Source of the DNA: Leidyana gryllorum EB-2025a
Taxonomy: Eukaryota > Apicomplexa
Assembly: GCA_048772705.1 (NCBI GenBank)
Contig: JBLWGC010000104.1
Location: forward strand, 806,001 to 870,000
Reading direction: 5' to 3'
Length of the DNA stretch: 64,000 nt
Part shown: positions 22,578 to 33,620 of the stretch, in pieces
Layout: every line of letters begins with the position of its first letter
How positions within the stretch are numbered: the first letter of the stretch is position 1
Translations under genes and position numbers: made by a program
Notes under the pieces: model-generated
What the model saw: only the letters and a program-made list of their open reading frames with translations
Databases searched by the model: none
What the model was told of the DNA's origin: nothing

Positions 22578-23862
22578 TCAACCCAAAGACGCATCCAATA
22601 TAGTCTTGACCAGCGTGCGGGCCTTCTTGCGACTTCCGGGCTCCCTGAGGTTCTCGATTCGGGTATTCTCGCCGATCTTCGAATCCGCTATCCCTCCAGC
22701 AACCACAGTACCGAACTGGAAGAATCCGCTATCCGCTTCTGACAATGCCAACTTGCGCTTGGCCCCTCTGTATCTTTGCTTCGGATCCACAAAACCACGT
22801 AGTTCTAAGGCTTTCAGTTCTGCCCGATCTTCATCAGTAATGGTGCGTCGTTTCATTCCGAACCACCCATCGATCTCATTGTGTCGTCGTTTATACTCCG
22901 TTTTCCGATTCTGCGCCTTGTCATCCAGTGTAATTGGCTATAGGGGAAAGAAGTAATTGGTAGTGATACCCTGTCTCTTTACTTACCTCATCAGCAGGAT
23001 TGGCGTTCTTCAGCTCTTCGATAGCTGTTTTGGCGTTCACCGTCTCGTGCAAGAAATCAACTCCACCCCAATCTTTACTTCGCAGAGCACTGAAAGCGGA
23101 CTTGCCTCGCAGAGACTTCAGCTTCCGGCGCCGTTCAGTCTCTTTTTCGTTCTCGGTGGCTTTGATCAAGTCAGCTCCGCCGATTATTTTGCCCATTTCC
23201 AAGACGTCTTTCATACTCTCCACTTTCTCAATCTCGTTCAACGCAGTCACCAATGTGAGCGGAGCACTCTGCCCAGCCGGGTCGACTTCATCGTCGGCTC
23301 CAGCCGTATCAATGACGAAGAAATCGTCATCATCGGCTTCTTTGCCCGCACCACTTCCGGATTTGGCGCCGGAGTCTTCCTTACCATCAGCGAACTGACG
23401 ATGTATCTCGGGCTCGGGAAGCGGGAGCTTGAGGGTCGCAGCCTGAAGCTTTGCGACGACCGGAAGCAGCTTAGGATTAATGCGGACTGGCAGCAAAGAA
23501 ACTTTGCCCGGAGGTATTTTGACGTCCAAAGCAGGCCGATTATCGGGTTTGATGGGTATCAAGTAAAGATCGTCATAGGTTGGTCGATCTTCGAAAACCA
23601 CAATCGGACCCTTGCGAGCTTCAAAGTGGCTGAGAAGATCGCGAATGGTGAAATTCTTGTTGTCCGGATATGTGGCCTTGAAATCCTCGATAACTTCCTT
23701 GGCTTCGCCAATAAGCTCCTCAACGTCCAGCGACTCCAACCATTCATCAGGATTATCTGAATCTGGCTTTGCAACGACGTCTCTGAATCCTGCCGGAGTC
23801 AGAGAGTCCAAGTCCAATGTATTATTATTAGTACTCATGTACAACTCATCACCGTCTGACAT
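22578..23862 (-). CDS. FCF2: Fcf2-type pre-rRNA processing factor
   Basis: Two exons (23862-22987, 22937-22578), 49-nt intron; 411 residues. The N-terminal ~280 residues are acidic and charged. The C-terminal ~95 residues form the Fcf2 domain: WFGMKRRTITDEDRAELKAL, LRGFVDPKQRYRG, GFFQFGTVV and RIENLREPGSRKKARTLV. Fcf2 (animal DNTTIP2/TDIF2) belongs to the nucleolar small-subunit processome and acts in early 18S rRNA cleavages. Upstream of the ATG the minus strand carries CCAAAAAAAAAG, the A-tract element common near starts here. Confidence 0.85.
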
Positions 23863-23908
23863 GACACTTTTTTTTTGGAAGTTTCGAACATACGCATAAA
23901 AGTAACGG

Positions 23909-26900
23909 CTAATGACGGCTCCTTCGACTCATCTCGGTGGAGACTTGAGATCTTCTTGAGCCGCCAACGGATGAGGAAATCGATTTGGTGGCCACAGTGG
24001 CAAAGTCCATTCCCTGTAGACATGAATGGGGGAGTAGGAACAACAGTAGTTTCGGATAATTACCTTGGGAGGGATGATGGTAACCGACAGAATAGTCTTT
24101 CCACGACCTTTGACCTCCACTTGGTGCGAGACATGGCGAGCAACTTCTTCAGCTAGATGACGGGTCTCATGGTCTGAGCCCAAGAAATCGGACACCTGCT
24201 TCTGGACTTGATCCTTGCTCGCGATGGAGAAGTGCTTGTAACCCAGTTGCGTTTCGGCGGCAGGTACGAACAAAGTGACGACCGGAGGTACCAGATAACC
24301 ACTCTTGCACGCTCCCTTGAGTTCCGAACTGGAGAACTCCAATGTCGGTTCCTCGCCACTGGGGTATACGGTGACGTGGACACGCTTGGGACCAGTTTGG
24401 GTGCAGTGAGCCTTGAGGTCACGGACAGCAAACTTGCTGAAAGCGGGGACGTCGAAACTCCATCCGCCTTGCTCATCAGAGACAGTGACATTGCAGTTAG
24501 CCAACTTCTCCAGGAACCTAGGGACAATGAGATGAGAGACGTGTCATCCAATCAATGCCATCAATTTAGTTGTGTACGGAGGGGTTAGTGGAGTGCCGAG
24601 GGGGAGGATGAGACTCACCGAGATTCCTCGAGGGGCGGGCAGAACAATGCCGAGAAGACCGAGAAGGTGACAACGCAAGAGTATGCGGCAAGCAGAGAGC
24701 AGCATGCGGCAACGAGCCAGAGGAAGATATCAGCAATCCACGATGGGTCTTTCTTGTTGACGGCGTAGAACACGAAGGAGCTGGCGGAGAAGGCGATAGT
24801 CGCGAGCATTATGACGACAAGCCAGTTCTCGACGCCGCGCGAGTAGGGACGAGTAGCTATGGGACAAATGATGTCGGAGAAGTGGTCCTGTTCGCTTTAC
24901 TTACTGGCAACGTAGCTAAGGAAGGCGCCTGAGAGAAGGGCAATGAATGAGAACATGGCGGCGTCAACTTTATATCCTTCAGACGCGAGCGCCACTCCAA
25001 CGAAAATGCCAATGAGAATCCGGTAGAGGAAATCGCCGATGCGGATGAAGGGGATGCGAGCACCATCGTAGAAGAAGGCATTCTTTCCGGACGCGATGGG
25101 ACCGGACAATTGAGATGTTTTCACAATGAGAGGGATCGAGAAGCTGCCCGTGTCGTGGTTGACTTGGGCGTGGAAGCGGTTGAGACCCTGATACGTGAAG
25201 AGGATGTCGAGCCACTGTGTTCGCAGCAAACCAGCAACCAATCTCTGGCCCTTGCAGGGTCCGCCGGGGGCCCGTGTGCGAGTGACCTCTACGATCTGGG
25301 GGTTCTTAGCCAACGGATAAGCGGCTTCCTTGTGACCACGAGCCAACTTGGCGGGAGGGAAGATCTCGTCGGAGCCACCATTGTTGAACAGCGCTTGGCT
25401 AAGGCTGACCGGGATGATATCCGCAACAGTGCTGATCCATCTGTATGGGAAGAACCCTTTGCACAGACTGCGGTTGACTGGCTGAGTGAGAAGTTGATCG
25501 GCTTGAACATCCATCCAGTAGCCAGACTCATCCTCCAAAGAACCATCTTCACGGACTGAGCTGTTCCAGATCCAGCAGACTTTGCGGTCATTGACAGCTG
25601 ATTGCACCTCAAAGTAGGCCATCGCAATCCAGGCACAGTAAAAGGCTAAGACCACACCAGCAATAGCTTTCCAAGCTTGAGTGGTAATGTCGCTGGTCAG
25701 GATCATGGAGGCACCCGCGCATGTGGGGAAGGACAGCCAGTGAAGGACCCGACTTTCCCAGTTACCAAAGTTGATGCGGTGTGGCTTGGTGTACTCCGAC
25801 TCGAACATATGGAATTTCATATAGACAAAAGCATGAACTATGAGGAAAATGCCGATAGCCGTGGCGGACCAGAAGAGACAACCACAGGCGTTGCGGATAT
25901 CAGTCACGTCACCCAAACTGCTCTCGCCCCAGAGCTCAAGACCATAAGCAGAGGAGAACGAAGTGATTTCAAGAAGCTGTCGGCGCTTCAAGCTATCACC
26001 CACGGTCCAGGGCAGAGGCCAGAAGAGGGTGACCCACTTGAGAGGTGCAACCATCTCATTGAGTACAGTAGAGCCACGCATGAAGTTCGCGAAGCACAAG
26101 TACTGAATGATGAGAGTAAGAGTGGCGGCAATCTCAGTGGCACCAAGAGGCACACCCAGACCGAATACATTAGCCGCGCCAATAACTCCAACAAGAGCCA
26201 ACAAGAGAATTGCAAGCAACAGGGCGAGGATCCAACCGAAGACCGCCAATAAGGATGGGAGAGCAGTGCCACTGAAGTAGACGGGCCACGACTTCTGGTA
26301 TTGGCCAGCGTATGCTGTGAGGGTGAGAGCGTTGGAGTAGGTGAAGGGAATGGTGGGCTGACGGTCGAGGAGACGAACCTCAACACGACCATTCGCCGAA
26401 GTCAAAACGTATTTGATGCTCGGTTCGTTGTTGCTCACAAGGCGAGTTTTATGAGAGTCAGTTTTGGGGTCGGGACATTTATATGCTTCCTTCTCTTCAT
26501 CGAACAAACACTCATGTCCAACATCATCGACAACAAGACGTGGCGGCAGGATTTCTTCTTCTGGCCAATCAGAGTTGATCAAAAGAGCGTATTTCCGCTC
26601 AGCCGGAACATTGGGGTAGGAATGTGCTCGCGAACAGGTGACTTCAACTAACTGAGTATGTCGGTCTTTCTCACGCTTGACTGTGAGTTCTGCGCCATTC
26701 GTAGCCGAACGTCCATTCACCTTCAATGCTGACTTTGTATTGCAGCCAATCTTCAAGGTCACTTTGTTCGCAGCAGGAGCCGCATAGATGTGGTACACAG
26801 AGTCATCTTGATTAGCGACTGGCTGAACCAATACCGCATGACCAGTGTCGTCGTACCCCTCGACCACCTTAAGCATCGCAGGTGGTGGATACTTTTGCTT

Positions 26901-27479
26901 GAATTGAACACGGTACGAAGCCGTGGTCCCGTCCACAGGGCTGACAACTTTAATTGACACTGGCAGGTCACTTCCGTCATCCGGAAGATCAATTTGCTTC
27001 TTCAGGGCCAGTGCGCTAGCTTCAGGGTCGGATTCCTTGTTCCCTTTCCAATTGAGAGTCACCAATGGCATGCCATCCGATTGGTATTGCGGTAGAGAAC
27101 GATCTACTTCGGGCACCACGGCGACTTGGTCAACTGGTTGGTCAATATTCACGGTGTATTTGAACACGGTCGGGTCAAACGCTGGGTCGAGCGCACCATG
27201 AGAAAGTAGAATATTCCTCAGAAGTACTGAATAACTGTCGTCGTGGAGAGGCCCTGGAGGGGGAGGGGGTGGAGGAGGTGGACCGGGAGGTCCACGAACA
27301 GGTGTAGGCGCGTCGGACACTTGCTTAATGTCCTCATCCATCGCTCCGGCCGCGAAAAAGTCGCCGATGCCAGCCCCGACTTGTCGGGGAGGCACGACCG
27401 CGGCAAAGTCCACGCCAGCAGACACGCCTATCGCCGATAGTGCCCCAACCAGGAGACACCGAGTCATTGGAGCCTTCAT
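23909..27479 (-). CDS. Signal-peptide, cadherin-like-domain, polytopic membrane protein (TRP/Flc-like layout)
   Basis: Four exons (27479-24905, 24856-24619, 24517-24064, 24013-23909); about 1123 residues. It begins MKAPMTRCLLVGALSAIGVSAG (signal peptide), then a poly-Pro run. Next is a segment LLRNILLSHGALDPAFDPTVFKYTVNI, the pattern of the cadherin-like beta-sandwich domain (PF12733), quoted here in part. After another luminal region come about nine membrane segments, starting LLAVFGWILALLLAILLLALVG. The C-terminal ~150 residues are cytosolic. The layout resembles fungal TRP/Flc proteins, but I cannot confirm homology. If the last intron (24014-24063) is retained the protein ends at 23929 with a different tail. 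Confidence 0.75.
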
Positions 27480-27776
27480 CAGGACCAAAATCTGCTACCA
27501 GATCGGTCGTCAGCCGCCGGGGGTGTTATGAATTGATACAGCAGGCCACGCAACGAGAAGCGGAAATTTCAAAAACCCCCTCGCTTTCAGATCCCAAGCC
27601 CCCTTTTTTTGCTCAAAATACGCTAATGCACAGGACTGGCCACACACAGACCACCGGAGTCTCTCTCAATCTTCCACCTTACACACACTTTTCCCCCACA
27701 GCTTCTCAATATTTCACACATTCTCATCATTGGGAACCCTTGCTTTCTAAAACTTCAAAATGTCGCACTTGTTCTA

Positions 27777-29030
27777 CTAATCCTGAGCATTGATAACCTC
27801 CAGATGCAACTCTTTGGGCTTGTGACGCAACTTGATCTCTACCTCATCGCAGCAGTCGCCGTCGCAGGGAGGACAGGGATCCACTTCACAGGGAGGACAC
27901 TCCGGTACAGTAGTGGGACGCAGGTTGGTCTTTGTGGTCGGCGGTTGGGTCGATCCGACAGGGGTCACCGTCGCTTCCGGGGTAGTGGTCTCGACCGTGG
28001 TGGTGGGTCTGTCCGTCACTGAGGTAGAGGCCTCTGCTGTCGTAGTGGGGGTTGTGGCCTCGGTAGTGGTTGTGGTAGTGGCCTCGGTAGTGGTGGTCGT
28101 CGTCGGAGCGGCGGTTGTTGCCGGCCCACATTCAATTTCCTCGATGTGAGTGATAGTTTCGCTGAGTACAGTCCAGAAATTGCTGGAGTCCTCAGCCAAA
28201 CCGTTCACGAAGGCACTGTCTTGGCCGATGAAGCTGTTGAACCAGGTCCAACTGTCAACTGGAAGCTCATTCCAGTAGTCGCCATCGTAGATCAAGAAGG
28301 CCGCGTATGCTTGACGGGCCACAATCGCTTGCTTGACTTGCTCAGGCGTGGGATAGTACTCAGCCAGACATTGATCGGCTGCATGGTCCTCATCGAATGT
28401 ACCCGAGAACTTCGTCATGCCATAGACGTTCAAATCATCTCCTTCAAAATGGGGAGGAGCATCCGTGGCAACAACGAGTAGTCGGGCGGCTTCGGGATTG
28501 GACCAACCCGGGGTCGCCGACTGAGAGGCGGCGACCAGGGTGCCGAATTGGTTCTCGCTGGGGTCTCCACCTCCAACCGAGAGCAGTTGGCCGTAAATTC
28601 CCTCTATCACAGAGGTGTCGGCCGTCAGAGGTGCTTCGAACTTGACACAGTAGTCAGTCTTGGGCTCTCCGAGTGACCAAATGGGTTTGTCGCGAAAGGA
28701 AACCACACTGAAGGTGGAACCTGGATGGGATGCGGTCAGTGTAGAAATCATCGTGGGCACCTGGGAATCCTTCATCATCGCAAAGTCATCTTGAAATGAG
28801 GCTGTCGCATCCTGGAGTATCACGACTTCGAGCGGGAAGTCACATTCTTCTGGAGAACGGCGTTTGAAATAGCTCTCTGGCAGAGCCGCTCTCCTCGAAG
28901 TCTCTCTCTCGTGCCAAGCTGGGGTCCGTTCGACTGGGCTGACAGCACCGTAGACCATCTCGAGGGTTTTGTTCTGGCCGGTTGCCGTCGCCAGAGCGAC
29001 TAACGACCCAACACTGATGAGAGAACGCAT
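27777..29030 (-). CDS. Secreted integrin-beta-like A-domain protein, copy 1
   Basis: Single exon, 417 residues. The only ATG at the 5' end gives MRSLISVGSLVALATATG, a signal peptide; the upstream extension of the frame starts with TTG. The A-domain (about residues 64-300) has DATASFQDD (74-82), which aligns with the integrin-beta MIDAS/ADMIDAS string DLSYSMKDD, plus DPSENQF (156-162, integrin DAPEGGF) and ATDAPPHFEGDD. Then come a Thr-rich stalk (about 304-375) and a Cys-rich tail (CPPCEVDPCPPCDGDCCD). No membrane helix is seen, so it is probably secreted. This copy differs from the others in its last residues (LHLEVINAQD) and has D for A in DEDHAAD. Confidence 0.88.
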   Translation of the reverse strand: MRSLISVGSLVALATATGQNKTLEMVYGAVSPVERTPAWHERETSRRAALPESYFKRRSPEECDFPLEVVILQDATASFQDDFAMMKDSQVPTMISTLTASHPGSTFSVVSFRDKPIWSLGEPKTDYCVKFEAPLTADTSVIEGIYGQLLSVGGGDPSENQFGTLVAASQSATPGWSNPEAARLLVVATDAPPHFEGDDLNVYGMTKFSGTFDEDHAADQCLAEYYPTPEQVKQAIVARQAYAAFLIYDGDYWNELPVDSWTWFNSFIGQDSAFVNGLAEDSSNFWTVLSETITHIEEIECGPATTAAPTTTTTTEATTTTTTEATTPTTTAEASTSVTDRPTTTVETTTPEATVTPVGSTQPPTTKTNLRPTTVPECPPCEVDPCPPCDGDCCDEVEIKLRHKPKELHLEVINAQD

Positions 29031-29219
29031 CTTGATGGTGAATTGAAGCACTAAGTTCAATTATTTGAAACCTACGAGTCAGTCAAGGGTATGTCGCACA
29101 CAACGCAATCTCTCTATGGTGTCCGCACAGCATTCCTCGTTCAAGTGGGCTGTCTCATCAATCTCTTCGATCTATTTCTGATCTAAAAACTTCCTTTCAT
29201 TGCATTTCAATTCAAATGT

Positions 29220-30467
29220 TTAGGCATTCAGGATATCGAGATGGAGTTCCTTGGGCTTGTGACGCAACTTGATCTCTACCTCATCGCAGCAGTCGCCGTC
29301 GCAGGGAGGACAGGGATCCACTTCACAGGGAGGACACTCCGGTACAGTAGTGGGACGCAGATTGGTCTTTGTGGTCGGCGGTTGGGTCGATCCGACAGGG
29401 GTCACCGTCGCTTCCGGGGTAGTGGTCTCGACCGTGGTGGTCGGTCTGTCCGTCACTGAGGTAGAGGCCTCTGCTGTGGTAGTGGGGGTTGTGGCCTCGG
29501 TAGTGGTTGTGGTAGTGGCCTCGGTAGTGGTGGTCGTCGTCGGAGCGGCGGTTGTTGCCGGCCCACATTCAATTTCCTCGATGTGAGTGATAGTTTCGCT
29601 GAGTACAGTCCAGAAATTGCTGGAGTCCTCAGCCAAACCGTTCACGAAGGCACTGTCTTGGCCGATGAAGCTGTTGAACCAGGTCCAGCTGTCAACTGGA
29701 AGCTCATTCCAGTAGTCGCCATCGTAGATCAAGAAGGCCGCGTATGCTTGACGGGCCACAATCGCTTGCTTGACTTGCTCAGGCGTGGGATAGTACTCAG
29801 CCAGACATTGATCGGCTGCATGGGCCTCATCGAATGTACCCGAGAACTTCGTCATGCCATAGACGTTCAAATCATCTCCTTCAAAATGGGGAGGAGCATC
29901 CGTGGCAACAACGAGTAGTCGGGCGGCTTCGGGATTGGACCAACCCGGGGTCGCCGACTGAGAGGCGGCGACCAGGGTGCCGAATTGGTTCTCGCTGGGG
30001 TCTCCACCTCCAACCGAGAGCAGTTGGCCGTAAATTCCCTCTATCACAGAGGTGTCGGCCGTCAGAGGTGCTTCGAACTTGACACAGTAGTCAGTCTTGG
30101 GCTCTCCGAGTGACCAAATGGGTTTGTCGCGAAAGGAAACCACACTGAAGGTGGAACCTGGATGGGATGCGGTCAGTGTAGAAATCATCGTGGGCACCTG
30201 GGAATCCTTCATCATCGCAAAGTCATCTTGAAATGAGGCTGTCGCATCCTGGAGTATCACGACTTCGAGCGGGAAGTCACATTCTTCTGGAGAACGGCGT
30301 TTGAAATAGCTCTCTGGCAGAGCCGCTCTCCTCGAAGTCTCTCTCTCGTGCCAAGCTGGGGTCCGTTCGACTGGGCTGACAGCACCGTAGACCATCTCGA
30401 GGGTTTTGTTCTGGCCGGTTGCCGTCGCCAGAGCGACTAACGACCCAACACTGATGAGAGAACGCAT
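29220..30467 (-). CDS. Secreted integrin-beta-like A-domain protein, copy 2
   Basis: Single exon, 415 residues, same layout as copy 1: signal peptide, integrin-beta-like A-domain with DATASFQDD and TDAPPH, Thr-rich stalk, CPPC-rich tail ending LHLDILNA. It sits on the 1437-bp repeat unit and is nearly identical to copies 3 and 4 in DNA. The intergenic 29031-29219 is also repeated. Identical spacers mean each copy carries the same promoter region, so all could be co-expressed, which is inference. Confidence 0.88.
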   Translation of the reverse strand: MRSLISVGSLVALATATGQNKTLEMVYGAVSPVERTPAWHERETSRRAALPESYFKRRSPEECDFPLEVVILQDATASFQDDFAMMKDSQVPTMISTLTASHPGSTFSVVSFRDKPIWSLGEPKTDYCVKFEAPLTADTSVIEGIYGQLLSVGGGDPSENQFGTLVAASQSATPGWSNPEAARLLVVATDAPPHFEGDDLNVYGMTKFSGTFDEAHAADQCLAEYYPTPEQVKQAIVARQAYAAFLIYDGDYWNELPVDSWTWFNSFIGQDSAFVNGLAEDSSNFWTVLSETITHIEEIECGPATTAAPTTTTTTEATTTTTTEATTPTTTAEASTSVTDRPTTTVETTTPEATVTPVGSTQPPTTKTNLRPTTVPECPPCEVDPCPPCDGDCCDEVEIKLRHKPKELHLDILNA

Positions 30468-30656
30468 CTTGATGGTGAATTGAAGCACTAAGTTCAATTA
30501 TTTGAAACCTACGAGTCAGTCAAGGGTATGTCGCACACAACGCAATCTCTCTATGGTGTCCGCACAGCATTCCTCGTTCAAGTGGGCTGTCTCATCAATC
30601 TCTTCGATCTATTTCTGATCTAAAAACTTCCTTTCATTGCATTTCAATTCAAATGT

Positions 30657-31904
30657 TTAGGCATTCAGGATATCGAGATGGAGTTCCTTGGGCTTGTGAC
30701 GCAACTTGATCTCTACCTCATCGCAGCAGTCGCCGTCGCAGGGAGGACAGGGATCCACTTCACAGGGAGGACACTCCGGTACAGTAGTGGGACGCAGATT
30801 GGTCTTTGTGGTCGGCGGTTGGGTCGATCCGACAGGGGTCACCGTCGCTCCCGGGGTAGTGGTCTCGACCGTGGTGGTCGGTCTGTCCGTCACTGAGGTA
30901 GAGGCCTCTGCTGTGGTAGTGGGGGTTGTGGCCTCGGTAGTGGTTGTGGTAGTGGCCTCGGTAGTGGTGGTCGTCGTCGGAGCGGCGGTTGTTGCCGGCC
31001 CACATTCAATTTCCTCGATGTGAGTGATAGTTTCGCTGAGTACAGTCCAGAAATTGCTGGAGTCCTCAGCCAAACCGTTCACGAAGGCACTGTCTTGGCC
31101 GATGAAGCTGTTGAACCAGGTCCAGCTGTCAACTGGAAGCTCATTCCAGTAGTCGCCATCGTAGATCAAGAAGGCCGCGTATGCTTGACGGGCCACAATC
31201 GCTTGCTTGACTTGCTCAGGCGTGGGATAGTACTCAGCCAGACATTGATCGGCTGCATGGGCCTCATCGAATGTACCCGAGAACTTCGTCATGCCATAGA
31301 CGTTCAAATCATCTCCTTCAAAATGGGGAGGAGCATCCGTGGCAACAACGAGTAGTCGGGCGGCTTCGGGATTGGACCAACCCGGGGTCGCCGACTGAGA
31401 GGCGGCGACCAGGGTGCCGAATTGGTTCTCGCTGGGGTCTCCACCTCCAACCGAGAGCAGTTGGCCGTAAATTCCCTCTATCACAGAGGTGTCGGCCGTC
31501 AGAGGTGCTTCGAACTTGACACAGTAGTCAGTTTTGGGCTCTCCGAGTGACCAAATGGGTTTGTCGCGAAAGGAAACCACACTGAAGGTGGAACCTGGAT
31601 GGGATGCGGTCAGTGTAGAAATCATCGTGGGCACCTGGGAATCCTTCATCATCGCAAAGTCATCTTGAAATGAGGCTGTCGCATCCTGGAGTATCACGAC
31701 TTCGAGCGGGAAGTCACATTCTTCTGGAGAACGGCGTTTGAAATAGCTCTCTGGCAGAGCCGCTCTCCTCGAAGTCTCTCTCTCGTGCCAAGCTGGGGTC
31801 CGTTCGACTGGGCTGACAGCACCGTAGACCATCTCGAGGGTTTTGTTCTGGCCGGTTGCCGTCGCCAGAGCGACTAACGACCCAACACTGATGAGAGAAC
31901 GCAT
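30657..31904 (-). CDS. Secreted integrin-beta-like A-domain protein, copy 3
   Basis: Single exon, 415 residues. It differs from copies 2 and 4 by very few bases that I can see: a Gly for Glu in the stalk (TTPGATVTP) and a silent C/T change near 31532. Signal peptide, A-domain motifs and Cys-rich tail are intact. Confidence 0.88.
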   Translation of the reverse strand: MRSLISVGSLVALATATGQNKTLEMVYGAVSPVERTPAWHERETSRRAALPESYFKRRSPEECDFPLEVVILQDATASFQDDFAMMKDSQVPTMISTLTASHPGSTFSVVSFRDKPIWSLGEPKTDYCVKFEAPLTADTSVIEGIYGQLLSVGGGDPSENQFGTLVAASQSATPGWSNPEAARLLVVATDAPPHFEGDDLNVYGMTKFSGTFDEAHAADQCLAEYYPTPEQVKQAIVARQAYAAFLIYDGDYWNELPVDSWTWFNSFIGQDSAFVNGLAEDSSNFWTVLSETITHIEEIECGPATTAAPTTTTTTEATTTTTTEATTPTTTAEASTSVTDRPTTTVETTTPGATVTPVGSTQPPTTKTNLRPTTVPECPPCEVDPCPPCDGDCCDEVEIKLRHKPKELHLDILNA

Positions 31905-32093
31905 CTTGATGGTGAATTGAAGCACTAAGTTCAATTATTTGAAACCTACGAGTCAGTCAAGGGTATGTCGCACACAACGCAATCTCTCTATGGTGTCCGC
32001 ACAGCATTCCTCGTTCAAGTGGGCTGTCTCATCAATCTCTTCGATCTATTTCTGATCTAAAAACTTCCTTTCATTGCATTTCAATTCAAATGT

Positions 32094-33341
32094 TTAGGCA
32101 TTCAGGATATCGAGATGGAGTTCCTTGGGCTTGTGACGCAACTTGATCTCTACCTCATCGCAGCAGTCGCCGTCGCAGGGAGGACAGGGATCCACTTCAC
32201 AGGGAGGACACTCCGGTACAGTAGTGGGACGCAGATTGGTCTTTGTGGTCGGCGGTTGGGTCGATCCGACAGGGGTCACCGTCGCTTCCGGGGTAGTGGT
32301 CTCGACCGTGGTGGTCGGTCTGTCCGTCACTGAGGTAGAGGCCTCTGCTGTGGTAGTGGGGGTTGTGGCCTCGGTAGTGGTTGTGGTAGTGGCCTCGGTA
32401 GTGGTGGTCGTCGTCGGAGCGGCGGTTGTTGCCGGCCCACATTCAATTTCCTCGATGTGAGTGATAGTTTCGCTGAGTACAGTCCAGAAATTGCTGGAGT
32501 CCTCAGCCAAACCGTTCACGAAGGCACTGTCTTGGCCGATGAAGCTGTTGAACCAGGTCCAGCTGTCAACTGGAAGCTCATTCCAGTAGTCGCCATCGTA
32601 GATCAAGAAGGCCGCGTATGCTTGACGGGCCACAATCGCTTGCTTGACTTGCTCAGGCGTGGGATAGTACTCAGCCAGACATTGATCGGCTGCATGGGCC
32701 TCATCGAATGTACCCGAGAACTTCGTCATGCCATAGACGTTCAAATCATCTCCTTCAAAATGGGGAGGAGCATCCGTGGCAACAACGAGTAGTCGGGCGG
32801 CTTCGGGATTGGACCAACCCGGGGTCGCCGACTGAGAGGCGGCGACCAGGGTGCCGAATTGGTTCTCGCTGGGGTCTCCACCTCCAACCGAGAGCAGTTG
32901 GCCGTAAATTCCCTCTATCACAGAGGTGTCGGCCGTCAGAGGTGCTTCGAACTTGACACAGTAGTCAGTCTTGGGCTCTCCGAGTGACCAAATGGGTTTG
33001 TCGCGAAAGGAAACCACACTGAAGGTGGAACCTGGATGGGATGCGGTCAGTGTAGAAATCATCGTGGGCACCTGGGAATCCTTCATCATCGCAAAGTCAT
33101 CTTGAAATGAGGCTGTCGCATCCTGGAGTATCACGACTTCGAGCGGGAAGTCACATTCTTCTGGAGAACGGCGTTTGAAATAGCTCTCTGGCAGAGCCGC
33201 TCTCCTCGAAGTCTCTCTCTCGTGCCAAGCTGGGGTCCGTTCGACTGGGCTGACAGCACCGTAGACCATCTCGAGGGTTTTGTTCTGGCCGGTTGCCGTC
33301 GCCAGAGCGACTAACGACCCAACACTGATGAGAGAACGCAT
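32094..33341 (-). CDS. Secreted integrin-beta-like A-domain protein, copy 4
   Basis: Single exon, 415 residues; the first copy to be met in the direction of transcription. The protein is the same as copy 2.  Its upstream sequence departs from that of the other copies right after a shared gaaacc at about 33378-33383, so the array edge lies there and this copy has its own distal promoter region. Confidence 0.88.
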   Translation of the reverse strand: MRSLISVGSLVALATATGQNKTLEMVYGAVSPVERTPAWHERETSRRAALPESYFKRRSPEECDFPLEVVILQDATASFQDDFAMMKDSQVPTMISTLTASHPGSTFSVVSFRDKPIWSLGEPKTDYCVKFEAPLTADTSVIEGIYGQLLSVGGGDPSENQFGTLVAASQSATPGWSNPEAARLLVVATDAPPHFEGDDLNVYGMTKFSGTFDEAHAADQCLAEYYPTPEQVKQAIVARQAYAAFLIYDGDYWNELPVDSWTWFNSFIGQDSAFVNGLAEDSSNFWTVLSETITHIEEIECGPATTAAPTTTTTTEATTTTTTEATTPTTTAEASTSVTDRPTTTVETTTPEATVTPVGSTQPPTTKTNLRPTTVPECPPCEVDPCPPCDGDCCDEVEIKLRHKPKELHLDILNA

Positions 33342-33620
33342 CTTGATGGTGAATTGAAGCACTAAGTTCAATTATTTGAAACCCTGAGACAGTGTATTCG
33401 AGGGTTTCACTTCGCTGTGTCACCTAGCTGGTCGAGTCTCTCTCAAGTTTTCTGTCCTGAACGAAGCTATGTCTCTCTCATTCCTGACAATTGGGTAGAT
33501 CGATGTCACACATTGAGAAATCGATGGTGAGGTCTAAGGTGAGCTGTCTCTACCTGATGCACTTAATGAATATACGGTGTTTGGGTGATTGGACTAATTA
33601 TCCACAAAATCTTGATCGCA

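Larger units (their letters stand above)
27777..33383. repeat. Tandem array, four units, 1437-bp period
   Basis: Start codons at 29030, 30467, 31904 and 33341 are exactly 1437 bp apart. Coding and intergenic parts repeat together; units 2-4 are almost identical, and unit 1 diverges at its gene's 3' end. Array edges are near 27800 and 33383. This points to recent unequal crossing over or gene conversion. An assembly artefact cannot be excluded from sequence alone, though unit 1 differences and a few changes in unit 3 argue for real copies. Confidence 0.95.

Noticed and set aside
27832-33000. Open + strand frames repeated in each A-domain unit (105, 111 and 82 codons)
   Set aside because: They recur only because the unit is repeated, and are antisense to a well-supported coding sequence.
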